In this document: positions 63,916-64,000 of the stretch, piece after piece
How positions within the stretch are numbered: the stretch's first letter is position 1
How the letters are laid out: each line of letters opens with the position of its first letter
NCBI RefSeq assembly: GCF_001647675.1
Contig: NZ_CP015594.1
Location: forward strand, 2,674,314-2,738,313
Length of the DNA: 64,000 bases
Source: Acinetobacter sp. NCu2D-2
GTDB lineage: Bacteria > Pseudomonadota > Gammaproteobacteria > Pseudomonadales > Moraxellaceae
Reading direction: 5' to 3'
Program-made: the position numbers and the translations under genes
Notes under the pieces: model-generated
The model's input: only the letters and a program-made list of their open reading frames with translations
What the model was told of the DNA's origin: nothing
Database searches by the model: none

Positions 63916-64000
63916 CGACAAGCAGAATTATTTTTAGATGCTGATAGGCTGGGCATAGATTTTGCTTTAAAGACCAAATATTTATGAATATTTTGATGTC

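Overview
The window is about 40% GC chromosomal DNA, most likely from an environmental Acinetobacter. The basis is gene content and linkage: mupP-ubiG-yciK, dsbA, rph/nadC/ampD/murJ, dapA-bamC-purC, a catalase followed by an ankyrin gene, and a serB with a divergent membrane protein. The species cannot be fixed by reading alone. No rRNA, tRNA, CRISPR array or phage was seen. Coding density is high, with short intergenic gaps that usually hold rho-independent terminators.

Layout. 1-850: the 5' part of an IS30-family element cut by the window edge. 0.9-5.8 kb: an aliphatic-sulfonate operon (two SsuA-like binding proteins, SsuD, SsuC, SsuB; no ssuE). 6.2-9.5 kb: argA, two RcnB-like periplasmic proteins, a 51-aa small gene and an unrecognised 139-aa gene. 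9.7-17.7 kb: yciK-mupP-ubiG, dsbA, a FabR-like TetR regulator, rph, nadC, ampD and murJ. 17.8-24.8 kb: a DUF1328 protein, a YcgN-type cysteine-cluster protein, a PAS-GGDEF-EAL protein, rarA, a strong candidate small RNA, and dapA-bamC-purC. 25.5-32.6 kb: an MFS aromatic-acid-type transporter, pncA, a BASS transporter, a YtjB-like protein divergent from serB, a small membrane protein and an SCP2 protein. 32.7-34.1 kb and 49.3-50.7 kb: two near-identical IS4-group insertion sequences. Between and after them lie dtd, a secreted catalase with an ankyrin partner, a ribbon-helix-helix protein, pncB, a rhodanese, psd, a SPOR protein, argS, DUF445/DUF924 proteins, gshA, dsbB, a lipase-like protein, yqiA and parE. 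54.9-63.8 kb: a short-chain amide/urea uptake and hydrolysis cluster (urtABCDE-like ABC transporter, amiE, amiB-like AAA+ ATPase, fmdA, fmdB).

The main non-routine observations are these. (1) A minus-strand candidate sRNA at about 22297-22435 has a near-consensus promoter, three hairpins, a C5 loop and an intrinsic terminator. (2) Both IS4-group copies sit inside the loop of a GCCCTCA/TGAGGGC transcription terminator with 10-bp target duplications, and each carries its own terminator directly in front of its transposase start. (3) One IS copy is frameshifted by loss of one G in a G6 run. (4) A shared ATACG-N8-CGTAT inverted repeat lies in front of both the amide transporter operon and the amiE operon, tying them into one likely regulon. 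(5) An attenuator-like set of mutually exclusive hairpins lies between the catalase and ankyrin genes.

Functionally, the window combines nutrient scavenging (sulfonates, amides/urea), NAD salvage (nadC, pncA, pncB), peptidoglycan synthesis and recycling (murJ, ampD, mupP), disulfide formation (dsbA, dsbB) and ordinary housekeeping.
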